NCBI GenBank assembly: GCA_002331335.1
Contig: DCZO01000001.1
Span: forward strand, 304,053-368,052
Direction: 5' to 3'
DNA length: 64,000 bases
DNA from: Nitrospira sp. UBA2082
GTDB lineage: Bacteria > Nitrospirota > Nitrospiria > Nitrospirales > Nitrospiraceae
Shown one piece after another: positions 9,076-17,086 of the stretch (position 1 is its first letter; every line of letters starts with the position of its first letter). The notes beneath the pieces are model-generated. The model did no database searches. It was not told where the DNA came from and was given only the letters and a program-made list of their open reading frames with translations. The position numbers and the translations under genes were made by a program.

Positions 9076-10014
9076 ATGCCTGTCGAATCGCCTGATGAGT
9101 TTCAAAAAGATCTGATTGATGTCTTTGTTCACGAGGCCCAGGAATGGCTGCAGCAAATCCATGTGGCCTTGGATGAGTTACAGCAAGCCCCCCCACCTGA
9201 CCGTCATGTAAAGCTCGTCCACACGATCACTGCTGGTCTCACCAACATGGGAGGGTCGGCTGCGACGATGGGGCTTAGCGAGGTTGAACGAGCGAGTTAC
9301 GCCGCTCTTCCATTTGTCGAGGCTGTTCAGAACCCATCAGATACGGTCTCAGCTCGTGATTTCACCGCCCTGTGCAAGCACTTGGGGACTATCCACACCG
9401 CCATTACCGGGGCAACCGGGATCACGTTTGACGCAGAGCGTGCCGTCGACCAGGCACCAGGTCAAGCCGTAATGATGCCCGCGACCGAGCTGCTGGCCTT
9501 GCTGCATCGGCTCGAAGATCAGCGGTCCTCCTCCGGTGTGAATTCCCGCAATCTGCTTCACACGGTCATTGCTCAGATCGAAGGGCTGAAACTGAATGGG
9601 ATAGAACAATGCAACGTGAAGTCCCTTCGGGACTTTCTTGAACGATGGTCGGAAGGAGAGGAAGGATTCCTGGCCGCCGTTAAGGCGCAAGGCCCCTCGA
9701 TCGCTGACGAGCTCGCACGTCTCCAGAGCGGGATGGAACGTCCTTGTCCTACAGCCAAACCGCTGGGACCAGCCGTCGAACAAGCCGCCCAACTCTGGTC
9801 GGCTGCGCAGCAGGTGAATGCGTCGGAGACCATGACGTTCTTCATGGGGTTGCATAGTTTTCTCTCGATGGTCATGCAACAACGGGTCGTCGTCGCCACT
9901 TCAAAATATGGCGCTGTCAAAGCGCGACTCGCCACATGCATACAGGCGCTTGAAGCCTGGGTGGAAGCCGGGCGGGCGGAGCGTTCAGCCATCGGCGCCA
10001 TCTTGCCTAATTAA
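9076..10014 (+). CDS. Hpt-like domain protein lacking the phospho-histidine
   Basis: 312 residues. The N-terminal part (about 9-115) follows the Hpt pattern seen in the local CheA: FVHEAQEWLQQI, then LVHTITAGLTNMGGSAATMGL. At the position of the phospho-histidine there is T56, so the domain probably cannot take part in phosphotransfer. The rest, about 145-310, is all-helical with no family I recognise, ending in FLSMVMQQR and a Glu/Ala helix. The same order and similar sequence recur in the C-terminal half of the next gene, so the two are paralogues (see findings). Role unknown; it may bind the receiver domains of this cluster without exchanging phosphate. Confidence 0.7.
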   Translation: MPVESPDEFQKDLIDVFVHEAQEWLQQIHVALDELQQAPPPDRHVKLVHTITAGLTNMGGSAATMGLSEVERASYAALPFVEAVQNPSDTVSARDFTALCKHLGTIHTAITGATGITFDAERAVDQAPGQAVMMPATELLALLHRLEDQRSSSGVNSRNLLHTVIAQIEGLKLNGIEQCNVKSLRDFLERWSEGEEGFLAAVKAQGPSIADELARLQSGMERPCPTAKPLGPAVEQAAQLWSAAQQVNASETMTFFMGLHSFLSMVMQQRVVVATSKYGAVKARLATCIQALEAWVEAGRAERSAIGAILPN

Positions 10015-10101
10015 CCTGGGTATGCGACAAGGCTTCATTATGAGTTGCCGAACAGGGTTCGGCGGACCCGGTAGTACTGTTTAGAAAGAGGCGTCGTTCC
10101 T

Positions 10102-12252
10102 ATGAGTTGGTATCGGGAGGCTGAAGGTGAGTTGACGGAAGCGGCGGCAGCCGTTCAGAGTCAGCGGCTGCTTGCGATAGACCGGATTCGTGCACTCGTG
10201 CAGGGATTGGTCTCTTCGCTGAGGCAAGATGATCAATTAGTGGTGGAAGCGCTGTCAGGTCCGCCCGGCCCGACGCTGATCACGAACCTGATCAACGTCA
10301 GCATACTGGGGACCAAGGTTGGGATCGGGCTGGGGTATTATGGGGAAGAACTGGATCGGCTGGCTCTCGGTGGGTTGGTTCATGACATTGGATTGTTTGC
10401 AGTACCAACGTCGTTGATTGCCAAGGCTGGTCGGTTGACCACAGATGAGCGGATGTTGATTGAGCAACATCCCAACCTAGGTGCTCAGGTAATTCATCGG
10501 CTGGGCCCGGAGTATCACTGGTTGACACAGGTGGTCCTGCAGGCGCATGAGCGGGTTGACGGGTGCGGATATCCGAACCGGCTCAAGGGTCGTCAGATCG
10601 GTGAAATGGCCCAAATTCTGGGTGTGGTTGATGTCTTCGATGCGTTGGTCAGTGACCGGCCTTATCGCCGTCGGCTGCTTCCGCATGAAGCCGTAAAAGA
10701 ATTGTTGGTGGTAGAGCGTACGGCGTTTCCGCGAGAGATCCTGAAGGCATTGATCGAGCAACTGTCCGTCTATCCGCTGGGAACTAGGGTACGGCTGACG
10801 ACCGGAGAAGTGGCGACCGTGGAGAGAGTGAATAGCCGGTACCCGTTACGCCCAGTGGTGCACATCGGCGGGACATCTGTGACTGACCAGGCAACCCCGC
10901 CGCACATCGACTTGAGTCTGACGCCGTTGGTGTCAATCGTTGAGGCGCTGGACCCACCGGCCGTGGGGCGGGTGACCTTCGCCGGCAAGCCACCTGTAAA
11001 CGACCAGAGTCCCGCGCCAGTCTCCACATCAGACCAGTTCACCGCGTTGCTGGAAAGTTTGGATGTCATCGCCTCGGCGATCCAGAGCGTTGTAGACCTC
11101 CGCAAGAAATCGATCGAGGAGGTTGAGGCGCCAGGCCCTGAGGCTGAATCAGGGAGCCGAGAACAGACATGGAGCAAGAGCGATCTGATGTTGCACAAGG
11201 AACTCGTTGGGTTGTTTGCACTCGAGGCCCGCGAATGGCTGGCTCAGCTGCAGACCGCGCTCAAGAAGCTGGATGCCGGTACCGAGCGGGTGGTCCGTTC
11301 GAAACTTCACGGGGTCATTCGGAATGGGATGACGAATTTGGCTCGCTCGGCGTCCACCGTTCAACTCTCCGACATCCAGGGGATGGCACTTGCTCTCCTG
11401 CCGATTCTTCAAGACATCGACAAGGCGGAGACAGAGCAGACATCGGAATGGCTTCGCCCTGTTCAAGAAGGGCTTGAGCAAATTGCGGCGGCGGTCCATC
11501 GTCTTGCAGAAACAGGTGACGAGGCTAGTGCTGTTGGGGAGAGGCCTGACGCGACTGGGGAGAGGCCCGACTCGACTGACTCGATACGGGCAGAACCGGT
11601 TATGGAGTCCGCCCCGGTGCCTGTCGTCCCCGTGACACTGCCGCAAGCGCAGGTCCGTGTCGAATCCTCCGTGCCGTTACTGCGGGCGTTGAGGGACCTC
11701 CAGCGAGTCCGTGCACGCTCGGTTCAACCGTCTCGGGATGTGTTGGAAGCGGTGATTGCGCGTGCCGAGCAGGAGGTTGGGCCGCACGAGGAACAGATTG
11801 CCGTGGAAGCGGTGAAGCGCATTCTGCGCGATCTTGGCAGGCTCGATGAAGAGTTTCTCAAGGAAGTGCATGAGCGGGTTCCAGCCATGACAGAGCAGAT
11901 CCGTCAGTTGCGCCAACAAGGTGCGCAGGATTTCGTCACCTCGTCTCAGTTGGCGCCAATCGCCGGCCATGTTGCCGCGCTGCAAGAGCTGGCCAAAACC
12001 ATTCACGCCGCAACGATCACGATGTTTCTCCAGGGGGTGCAGTCGTTTCTGAGCGCGGCGGCCTACCGGAAGGTCGAAACCCTCCCCCAGCGATTGCAGG
12101 CGGTCGAAGTACGGATCCAGACCTTGACCCCTATGGCAGAGCAGTGGGTGACGCTCGGCCGTCTCGAGATCGCATCCATCGAAGAAATCCTTCCTCATTC
12201 AATCGACCCCATCAAGAGTTTGCCCTCGGCCAATCCCATCCCTAACCGCTGA
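10102..12252 (+). CDS. HD-GYP-like domain fused to Hpt-like protein
   Basis: 716 residues. Residues about 50-240 are an HD-GYP-type domain: HD at 94-95 (LVHDIGL), and HERVDGCGYP at 149-158, D177 (VVDVFD). Several metal ligands deviate: the first helix histidine is missing (NVS near 65), the usual HHE is AHE (A148), and the lysine of HDIGK is leucine, so c-di-GMP hydrolysis is doubtful. A linker region follows. From about 365 the protein repeats the neighbour at 9076: FALEAREWLAQL, an Hpt-like helix with threonine at the histidine position (NGMTNLARSA), a Pro/Glu linker containing two GERPD repeats, and a helical region ending FLQGVQSFLSAAAYRK. Last gene of the chemosensory cluster. Confidence 0.8.
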   Translation: MSWYREAEGELTEAAAAVQSQRLLAIDRIRALVQGLVSSLRQDDQLVVEALSGPPGPTLITNLINVSILGTKVGIGLGYYGEELDRLALGGLVHDIGLFAVPTSLIAKAGRLTTDERMLIEQHPNLGAQVIHRLGPEYHWLTQVVLQAHERVDGCGYPNRLKGRQIGEMAQILGVVDVFDALVSDRPYRRRLLPHEAVKELLVVERTAFPREILKALIEQLSVYPLGTRVRLTTGEVATVERVNSRYPLRPVVHIGGTSVTDQATPPHIDLSLTPLVSIVEALDPPAVGRVTFAGKPPVNDQSPAPVSTSDQFTALLESLDVIASAIQSVVDLRKKSIEEVEAPGPEAESGSREQTWSKSDLMLHKELVGLFALEAREWLAQLQTALKKLDAGTERVVRSKLHGVIRNGMTNLARSASTVQLSDIQGMALALLPILQDIDKAETEQTSEWLRPVQEGLEQIAAAVHRLAETGDEASAVGERPDATGERPDSTDSIRAEPVMESAPVPVVPVTLPQAQVRVESSVPLLRALRDLQRVRARSVQPSRDVLEAVIARAEQEVGPHEEQIAVEAVKRILRDLGRLDEEFLKEVHERVPAMTEQIRQLRQQGAQDFVTSSQLAPIAGHVAALQELAKTIHAATITMFLQGVQSFLSAAAYRKVETLPQRLQAVEVRIQTLTPMAEQWVTLGRLEIASIEEILPHSIDPIKSLPSANPIPNR

Positions 12253-12367
12253 ATCGTTCGATGCGGTTGTCCATCGCAGCCTTCGATCCCACGGCTTTCT
12301 CTTGTCATGAGGTTCCAACCTGTCATGGGCGAGTGCCCGTTGAATAGGTATCGCTCGACGATCAGAT

Positions 12368-12396
12368 TTGGATCTCGGTGGTGATCCCGTTATAAT
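12368..12396 (+). promoter_or_regulatory. Candidate sigma-70 promoter for the small membrane protein
   Basis: TTGGAT (12368-12373), a 17-base spacer and a perfect TATAAT (12391-12396). The start codon of the next gene is at 12429, about 26 bases after the predicted transcription start. The rest of the 176-base gap after the chemosensory cluster shows only short weak hairpins. Confidence 0.5.
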
Positions 12397-12428
12397 GCCG
12401 GCCTTCAAAGAACGGTTGGAGGCTGAAC

Positions 12429-12974
12429 GTGCCCAAGCTCATCACTGCACACCATCCTGAACAAGTCGCGCAACAGGCGCGGGAGTACGTGCGGACCTTT
12501 ATTCTGTTTCCCTCAGGCATTGTCGGATTATTCTGTTTGGTCGGCGGAATCGGCGGGCTGGGATACCAATGGATGGCCACCGACACCTACACCTGGACCA
12601 CCTTTTCCTCCAGCTCGCTTCTGATCGTGGTTGGACTGGCGCTTGGTATCGCGCAGACCTTGTACCACCGGTTCATCTTCGCACAGTTTCCAGAAGTCTT
12701 GGCGGCTCGGATGAGCGCTCGGATGAAGCAGAGGGCTGGCGGGAGCAGAGCACGACTGAAGAAAGAGACGCCGGCACCATCGATCGAGCATCCAGGTCGT
12801 CAACTGATTCCGGTGGCGTATCTGGTCGGCGTGGCACTCTTGGTGGGGAGCGGAGTGGCGGCGATCATGTACGGTGAAGTTCACCAGATCCCGGCGTTGC
12901 TGATGCCATGGGCAGGATTCTATTGGGCGAAGCTGTTTCTCTGGCGGCGTGTGATTATGCCAGAGAAGCGGTAG
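12429..12974 (+). CDS. Conserved small integral membrane protein, function unknown
   Basis: 181 residues with a GTG start; GGAGG at 12418-12422 is six bases ahead of it. Four hydrophobic segments are visible at about 24-50, 60-82, 127-147 and 150-172, split by a basic, charged loop at 90-125 (many Arg and Lys). This is the pattern of a four-helix membrane protein with a cytoplasmic loop, but I recognise no family and no catalytic residues. It is transcribed away from the chemosensory cluster by its own promoter and converges with lpxD, the stops being six bases apart. I give no function. Confidence 0.75.
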   Translation: MPKLITAHHPEQVAQQAREYVRTFILFPSGIVGLFCLVGGIGGLGYQWMATDTYTWTTFSSSSLLIVVGLALGIAQTLYHRFIFAQFPEVLAARMSARMKQRAGGSRARLKKETPAPSIEHPGRQLIPVAYLVGVALLVGSGVAAIMYGEVHQIPALLMPWAGFYWAKLFLWRRVIMPEKR

Positions 12975-12980
12975 CTACTT

Positions 12981-14066
12981 TTATTTTCTACGGGTAGTTC
13001 TGGCCTTCGTCGGAGTCCGCCGGGATGATTGCTCCAGCGTTTCCACTCGTTCTATCAAGTCTCGGACCTGCTGATTGAGTTCCGGGAGATGATGAATGAC
13101 GCCCTGGACTTTCAGCGCCCGTTCGCGCGGCAGGGCAGGGGCTCCTCCGACGATCTGATTCGATTCCACGCTGCGGTTGACTCCCGCCTTGGCGGCGATC
13201 ATGACTTGATCGCCGATCGTGATATGGTCTGAGAGACCGGCTTGTCCGCCGATGATCACATGGTGGCCGATCGTGGTGCTGCCCGCGATACCCACTTGGG
13301 CGACCAGGATGCAATGCTCTCCCACGGTCACGTTATGCGCGACCTGGACTAAATTGTCGACTTTGGTTCCTTGTTTGATCCGGGTGACGCCGAGTGTGGC
13401 ACGATCGACGGTCACGTTCGCGCCCAATTCCACGTCGTCCTCGATCACCACGCTGCCGAGCTGAGGAATTTTCTGGTGGCGTCCCTGGTGCTGGACGTAG
13501 CCGAACCCATCGGCTCCAATGACGGTGCCGCTGTGCACGATCACACGAGCGCCCAGCGAGCAGCCCTCCCGTACCACCACATTTGGGTAGAGCACACAAT
13601 CGTCCCCGATTTTTGAATCCGATCCAACGAAGACACCGGGATAGAGTGTGACACGGTTGCCAATGGTGACACGGTCGCCGAGCGTCACGAACGGCCAGAT
13701 CGACGGATCAACTCCGATGGTGACGCCGGTGCCCTTGGTAATTCCCTCGGCGATACCGCGAGGGGCACTGGGACGCACATACAATCGTTGCGCCACCATG
13801 GCAAAGGCCATCAACGGATGTGCGACTACGATCTGGGGAATAGGCAGCTCCGGCACATGCCGATGAATCAGGACTGCGGCTGCCTGAAAACCCTGTGGCA
13901 GCTTCAGCGCCTTGTCGTTGGCGATGAACGTCAGGGCCTGAGGGGTCGCCTCGGATAGACTGGCCAACTCGGAGATCGGCGTCTGCTCGTCGCCATGGAT
14001 CGTTCCGCCGACAAGCTGATGGATCTGGGTCAGGGTAATCGGGGTCGGCAGCTTCGGCAAGGGCAT
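12981..14066 (-). CDS. lpxD: UDP-3-O-acylglucosamine N-acyltransferase
   Basis: 361 residues, the usual LpxD size. An N-terminal uridine-binding domain (about 1-100, with LTFIANDKA) precedes a left-handed beta helix built of hexapeptide repeats (VTIGNRVTLYPGVFVG and many more). The catalytic histidine lies in QVAHNVTVG, and the C-terminal helical extension follows. LpxD moves a hydroxyacyl chain from acyl carrier protein to UDP-glucosamine in lipid A synthesis. The start is ATG at 14066, seven bases after the ACP stop; the frame continues upstream over the ACP tail but that part is Pro/Arg/Lys-rich out-of-frame translation. Last gene of the lptF-lptG-fabF-acp-lpxD operon, next to its acyl donor. 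Confidence 0.96.
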   Translation of the reverse strand: MPLPKLPTPITLTQIHQLVGGTIHGDEQTPISELASLSEATPQALTFIANDKALKLPQGFQAAAVLIHRHVPELPIPQIVVAHPLMAFAMVAQRLYVRPSAPRGIAEGITKGTGVTIGVDPSIWPFVTLGDRVTIGNRVTLYPGVFVGSDSKIGDDCVLYPNVVVREGCSLGARVIVHSGTVIGADGFGYVQHQGRHQKIPQLGSVVIEDDVELGANVTVDRATLGVTRIKQGTKVDNLVQVAHNVTVGEHCILVAQVGIAGSTTIGHHVIIGGQAGLSDHITIGDQVMIAAKAGVNRSVESNQIVGGAPALPRERALKVQGVIHHLPELNQQVRDLIERVETLEQSSRRTPTKARTTRRK

Positions 14067-14073
14067 GGTGTTG

Positions 14074-14499
14074 TTACCTTTTCTTGCCCTTGGCAGTCTG
14101 GGCAGTTTTCGGCTTGGCGGCCGGCTTCCGGGCGGGCGGTGATGCGGCCTTGGCTTTCGATTTTGGTTTCGTGGAGGATTTGGCCGGGGCTTTGGCTGCG
14201 GGTTTCTCCACAGCTTTTGCCGGGGTTTTCGTCGCGGATTTCGGTGCGGCTTTAGGGGAAGCCAGCCGCTCCTGCACATAGGCGGCGACTGATCCGACAG
14301 TGCTCAGCCCCACGAGGTCTTGATCGGGAATCTGAATTTTGAAACGGTCTTCGATTTCAAAAAGCAGCTCAATGACGGCCACCGAATCGAGTCCCAGATC
14401 GTCCCGGAGGTGATGGGATTCCGTGATGGAGGCGGGATCGCGTTTCAAGTAGGTGGCGAGAGATTGAATGATCTGCTGCGTAACCGCGAGGTCAGCCAT
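14074..14499 (-). CDS. Acyl carrier protein with long lysine-rich tail
   Basis: 141 residues. Residues 1-80 are a normal acyl carrier protein: DDLGLDSVAVIELLFEIED with S39 as the phosphopantetheine attachment site. Residues 81-141 form a tail of Lys, Ala, Pro, Ser and Thr: 17 lysines and 2 arginines against one glutamate, with AKxxAK/PAAK-like repeats as in histone H1-like proteins. Ordinary ACPs are about 80 residues and strongly acidic. The gene has a good ribosome site (AAGGAG, 8 bases). It lies between fabF and lpxD in an envelope operon, which suggests it supplies acyl chains for lipid A. The purpose of the basic tail is unknown; contact with anionic membrane lipids or nucleic acid are two options. 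Confidence 0.92.
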   Translation of the reverse strand: MADLAVTQQIIQSLATYLKRDPASITESHHLRDDLGLDSVAVIELLFEIEDRFKIQIPDQDLVGLSTVGSVAAYVQERLASPKAAPKSATKTPAKAVEKPAAKAPAKSSTKPKSKAKAASPPARKPAAKPKTAQTAKGKKR

Positions 14500-14522
14500 T
14501 ATGGATGCTCCTTGGTGGACAA

Positions 14523-14553
14523 GAACATTCCGTCAGCACGCTGAGGGATGTTC
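14523..14553 (-). promoter_or_regulatory. Stem-loop in the fabF-acp gap
   Basis: The 155-base gap between fabF and the ACP gene holds an inverted repeat with outer arms GAACATTCC and GGGATGTTC (one G-T pair) and inner arms TCAGC/GCTGA. No T run follows it on the minus strand, so it is more likely an RNA processing or stability element, or a weak terminator, than a full stop. It lies 24 bases before the ACP start. Confidence 0.4.
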
Positions 14554-14654
14554 CGAACAATTAAAGAATGTGTGGGTATGAATTTGGGACAGATGTTCTT
14601 CCTTGTCGTGCGAGCCGAGGGAAGGTCCATAGAATGTGCATGGATGATTGTCCT

Positions 14655-15911
14655 TCACGCGGCGAACTTTTTCAGGACCACCGTCGCGTTGTTGCTCCCG
14701 AATCCGAACGAATTCACAAGGGCTGCGCGGACCTTTCGTTCCTGAGCATGCCGGCTGATGCCATCCAAGCGGCAAGCAGGATCGGGGTCGTCATAGTTCA
14801 CGGTGGGATGAATCTGCCCGGTGTGAATCGCCAGGGACGCCGCGATGGCACCCAGGGCCCCTGCCGCGCCTAGGGTATGGCCTACCAGCGACTTGGTCGC
14901 GCTGACTGCCACCGCATTCGCGCGGGTCTTGAACAACCGCTTGATCGCCTTGACCTCCACCTGATCGCCGATCGGAGTCGACGTCGCATGGGCATTGACA
15001 TAGTCTACGTTCCCCGGCGTCAGGCCGGCCGAATCCAGCGCAATTTTCATGGTTGTGGCGATTTCTTCACCGTCTTCCTTGGGAATGACCATATGATAGG
15101 CTTCACTCGTCGCGCCATACCCGGCGAGTTCTGCGTACACGCGCGCTTTTCGTTTTTTGGCGTGCGCCAAGGATTCCACGATTAAGGCGCCGGCGCCCTC
15201 TCCCATGACGAAGCCGTCCCGGTGCCGGTCAAAGGGGCGTGACGCGCGCTCAGGCGTGTCGTTGAACTCGGTCGAGAGTGCGCGCAAGGAGCAAAAGCCG
15301 GCAAACACCAGCGGGGTGATACTGGCATCGGCTCCCCCGACGATCACCACATCGGCCTGGCCGGTCCGGATACAGTAGAGGGCTTGTCCCAGGGCATGGG
15401 CACTGGATGAGCAGGCGGTTGAAATCGTGAGATTCGGCCCCTTCGCGCCATTGGCCATGGCCACGATGCCGGATGCGGAATTGAGCGTGATCGTGGGAAT
15501 AAAATTGGGGTGCACACGGTTCGGTTTTTGCGTTTTGAAGAGCTGGGTGATCTCCCGCTCTCCCATGACCATGCCTCCCATTCCGGCTCCGACGATCACG
15601 CCGACCCGGTGCGGTGACTCCTTCGCCATCACGATGTCGGCGTCGGCGAGCGCCTCTTTTACGGCCACCAGCGAGAATTGGGCATAACGGTCCACGCGAT
15701 TGCTTTGGCTCGCGGGCAGATACTGTTCCGGTGAAAAATTGAGGACCTGTCCGGCGACCTTCGAACGATAGTCGGCCATGAAAAACGGTTCGAACGACTG
15801 AATAGAAGTAATGCCTGAACGGCCGGCAAGTGCAGTTTTCCAGAACTCGCTCACACCGATCCCGATGGAGGAGACGACGCCCAGACCGGTGATCACCACG
15901 CGCGAGTTCAT
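14655..15911 (-). CDS. fabF: Beta-ketoacyl-ACP synthase II
   Basis: 418 residues, standard for FabF/KAS II. The thiolase-fold triad is clear: C167 in STACSSS, H308 in VNAHATSTPIGD, H345 in KSLVGHTLGAAG with K340. It condenses acyl-ACP with malonyl-ACP in fatty acid elongation in the cytoplasm. The start follows AAAGGAG. It sits 78 bases after lptG and 155 bases before an ACP gene. In many bacteria acpP-fabF belong to the general fatty acid operon; here the pair is embedded between LPS export and lipid A genes, so it may be a dedicated set for lipid A acyl chains or simply the only copy. A second fabF elsewhere in the genome would settle that. Confidence 0.96.
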   Translation of the reverse strand: MNSRVVITGLGVVSSIGIGVSEFWKTALAGRSGITSIQSFEPFFMADYRSKVAGQVLNFSPEQYLPASQSNRVDRYAQFSLVAVKEALADADIVMAKESPHRVGVIVGAGMGGMVMGEREITQLFKTQKPNRVHPNFIPTITLNSASGIVAMANGAKGPNLTISTACSSSAHALGQALYCIRTGQADVVIVGGADASITPLVFAGFCSLRALSTEFNDTPERASRPFDRHRDGFVMGEGAGALIVESLAHAKKRKARVYAELAGYGATSEAYHMVIPKEDGEEIATTMKIALDSAGLTPGNVDYVNAHATSTPIGDQVEVKAIKRLFKTRANAVAVSATKSLVGHTLGAAGALGAIAASLAIHTGQIHPTVNYDDPDPACRLDGISRHAQERKVRAALVNSFGFGSNNATVVLKKFAA

Positions 15912-15989
15912 AATACGGTTCTCCTTTACAGAGGCAAGCCGCTCCTTACTTACCGGAAGCGCGGAAAGCAGTCAACTAGGGAGGGCTGG

Positions 15990-17081
15990 TTAGTGACGCA
16001 CTTTGAGTAATAAATAGAGTCCGAAACTGGCGAACAGAATGTTGGCCATCCACCCGGCGAGCATGGGTGTCAACGCGCCTCCCCGGCCCAGGGCGATCGA
16101 AACGGAATGCGTTGTCCAGTAGCAGAATCCCACGATGAACGCTTGACCGATTCCGACTGTCATGCTGCCTCCCCGGACCCCGCTTCGTCGCAAGCCCAAC
16201 GCGATACCGACCAGGACCATGATCACGGTGACCAGCGGAAATGCAAGCCGGCTGTAATAGTCGGTGAGTAATCTCGAGAACGGCATCCCTTCAGGTTGGA
16301 GCCGGCCGACGTAGTTGCGGATCTCTCTAAAGGTCATGGTTTCGGAGTTGCCTGTCAGCGATGTGGAAAAATCGTCAGGAATCAATGGAATAGCCACCGG
16401 TTGCTCTGCGAATGAACTGAGCTCAGTGGCATGGTCCGGCCGAAAGAGCCGGCGATTGCCATTCAAGAGCGTCCAGTGGCCTGCACTGTACTGCGCCAGT
16501 TCGGCTTCGACCAACTGGTCGAGATGAAAGGTTTGGGTGAAGTGAAACAGCCGGACGCCACGGATCGTCTTGCCTCCAGCATCGATTCCGTGAATTTGCA
16601 TGAGCGTGTCGGTGCCGATGCGGGCCCATGGCTGGATGGGTTTGACGGTCAACGGGTTCGGCTTTTTCTCGATATGGACCATTCGGACTTCTTCTGCTTT
16701 TTCTGAAGCGATCGGGATGATCGAAGAGCTGAATGCCAGCAGAATAACGGACATCACGGAGGCAAACAACAGGAAGGGAGATGTCATCCACAGCAGACTG
16801 ATCCCGCAGCTGCGCAGGGCCGTGATTTCATTACTCCGGGCAAGCAGGCCCAGCGTGAGGAGCGTGGCCACCAGGACGGCGAACGGCACGACTTGAAATG
16901 CGATGGCCGGAATTTTGAGTGCGAAGTAGATCAGGATCGGACCCGCCCCCGAATCGTAGCGCAGAAATCGACGGATCTTTTCAAAGAAATCGATCACCAG
17001 ATAAATGGTCATTAAGCCGGCAAAGCACATTGAGAAGATCTTGACGTATTCGCGCAGGATATACCGGAAGAGTATCGTCAT
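15990..17081 (-). CDS. lptG: LPS export permease LptG
   Basis: 363 residues of the LptF/LptG (YjgP/YjgQ) family: an N-terminal pair of membrane helices starting MTILFRYILREYVKIF, a periplasmic beta-jellyroll-like domain in the middle (about 130-260) and C-terminal helices (about 275-360, LVTVIMVLVGIALGL). LptFG with LptB drive LPS from the inner membrane to the periplasmic bridge. The start is ATG 17081, five bases after the lptF stop; the frame extends 76 codons upstream over lptF but that stretch reads as an out-of-frame shadow. LptG and LptF are told apart mainly by order here; their roles could be swapped. Confidence 0.92.
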   Translation of the reverse strand: MTILFRYILREYVKIFSMCFAGLMTIYLVIDFFEKIRRFLRYDSGAGPILIYFALKIPAIAFQVVPFAVLVATLLTLGLLARSNEITALRSCGISLLWMTSPFLLFASVMSVILLAFSSSIIPIASEKAEEVRMVHIEKKPNPLTVKPIQPWARIGTDTLMQIHGIDAGGKTIRGVRLFHFTQTFHLDQLVEAELAQYSAGHWTLLNGNRRLFRPDHATELSSFAEQPVAIPLIPDDFSTSLTGNSETMTFREIRNYVGRLQPEGMPFSRLLTDYYSRLAFPLVTVIMVLVGIALGLRRSGVRGGSMTVGIGQAFIVGFCYWTTHSVSIALGRGGALTPMLAGWMANILFASFGLYLLLKVRH

Positions 17082-17086
17082 GGCGT

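Noticed and set aside
11532..11580. Tandem GERPD repeats in the HD-GYP fusion
   Set aside because: Only two units in a Pro/Glu linker; a small internal duplication without clear meaning.
14067..14279. Upstream extension of lpxD giving a Pro/Arg/Lys-rich N-terminal domain
   Set aside because: It is the ACP tail read in another frame; LpxD homology begins at the ATG at 14066.
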